From: an uncultured Elioraea sp.
Lineage (GTDB): Bacteria; Pseudomonadota; Alphaproteobacteria; Acetobacterales; Acetobacteraceae
Direction: 5' to 3'
Assembly: GCA_937995555.1 (NCBI GenBank)
Contig: CALKJX010000272.1
Span: forward strand, 1-5,614
DNA: 5,614 bases
The notes below the pieces were generated by a model that was not told the origin of the DNA, made no database searches, and saw only the letters and a list, made by a program, of their open reading frames with translations. Shown piece by piece: positions 5,585 to 5,614 of this stretch. Each line of letters starts with the position of its first letter. Positions within the stretch are counted from its first letter, which is position 1. Position numbers and translations under genes: made by a program.

Positions 5585-5614
5585 TCAGGCGGGTTCGCGG
5601 CCTCCGACGGCGTC
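5585..5614 (-). CDS. Possible C-terminal tail of an upstream gene (partial)
   Basis: From the window edge the minus strand reads nine codons (DAVGGREPA) and then TGA at 5587-5585, with G or C in seven of nine third positions. This would fit the end of another minus-strand gene 76 nt before dctP, ending just before the candidate promoter. Nine codons are far too few to identify a protein, and chance is a real alternative. A competing plus-strand frame opens at GTG 5565 and runs to the edge, without a Shine-Dalgarno. Confidence 0.2.
   Translation of the reverse strand, partial: DAVGGREPA

Noticed and set aside
5565..5614. Plus-strand frame from GTG 5565 to the window edge as a divergent gene
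   Set aside because: Only 16 codons (Arg/Gly/Pro-rich), no Shine-Dalgarno, and it overlaps the candidate TRAP promoter; evidence is too thin to call.
1..5614. tRNA or rRNA genes, CRISPR arrays, insertion sequences, phage genes, attachment sites or intrinsic terminators
   Set aside because: Nothing of this kind was seen on reading both strands. No cloverleaf, spaced direct repeats, transposase motifs or GC stem followed by a T run was found, and codon use is uniform across genes.

Overview
The window is very GC-rich throughout (clearly around 70% by eye, with G or C at nearly every third codon position). It carries compact, overlapping genes of ordinary proteobacterial type. The protein families (an alphaproteobacterial-style GST, a TRAP transporter, a MsbA-like ABC exporter and a short Cys-based phosphatase) and the GC content suggest a high-GC alphaproteobacterium, perhaps an Acetobacteraceae relative. 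That placement is an inference and cannot be fixed from this sequence alone.

Layout. At the left edge is the N-terminal part of a glutathione S-transferase on the minus strand (1-217), cut off by the window. A 113-bp divergent intergenic region (218-330) follows, with a candidate promoter for the GST gene and a GC-rich inverted repeat close to the next start codon. A plus-strand gene (331-999) encodes a 222-residue Cys-based protein phosphatase of the dual-specificity/tyrosine phosphatase superfamily. It runs tail to tail, with a 29-bp overlap, into a minus-strand block of four genes occupying 971-5508. Read in transcription order, these are dctP (periplasmic TRAP binding protein), dctQ (small membrane subunit), dctM (large membrane subunit) and a MsbA-type half-size ABC exporter. 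dctP/dctQ and dctQ/dctM overlap by 4 nt each, and the ABC gene starts 25 nt after dctM, so all four are probably one transcription unit. A candidate sigma-70 promoter (5549-5576) and a strong Shine-Dalgarno (5514-5520) precede dctP. The last 30 bases may be the tail of a further minus-strand gene.

How the genes work together. DctP, DctQ and DctM together form a complete Na+-coupled TRAP uptake system, probably for an organic acid whose identity the sequence does not show. The ABC exporter is a separate machine that appears to be carried on the same transcript. No functional link between it, the phosphatase and the GST is demonstrated. The most interesting details are small-scale: near-identical promoter-like elements in front of GST and dctP, a TTG start for dctQ, a duplicated ribosome-binding site with minimal ORFs between dctM and the ABC gene, and the overlapping gene ends. 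I found no RNA genes, CRISPR array, insertion sequence, prophage element or evidence of a new multi-gene system.
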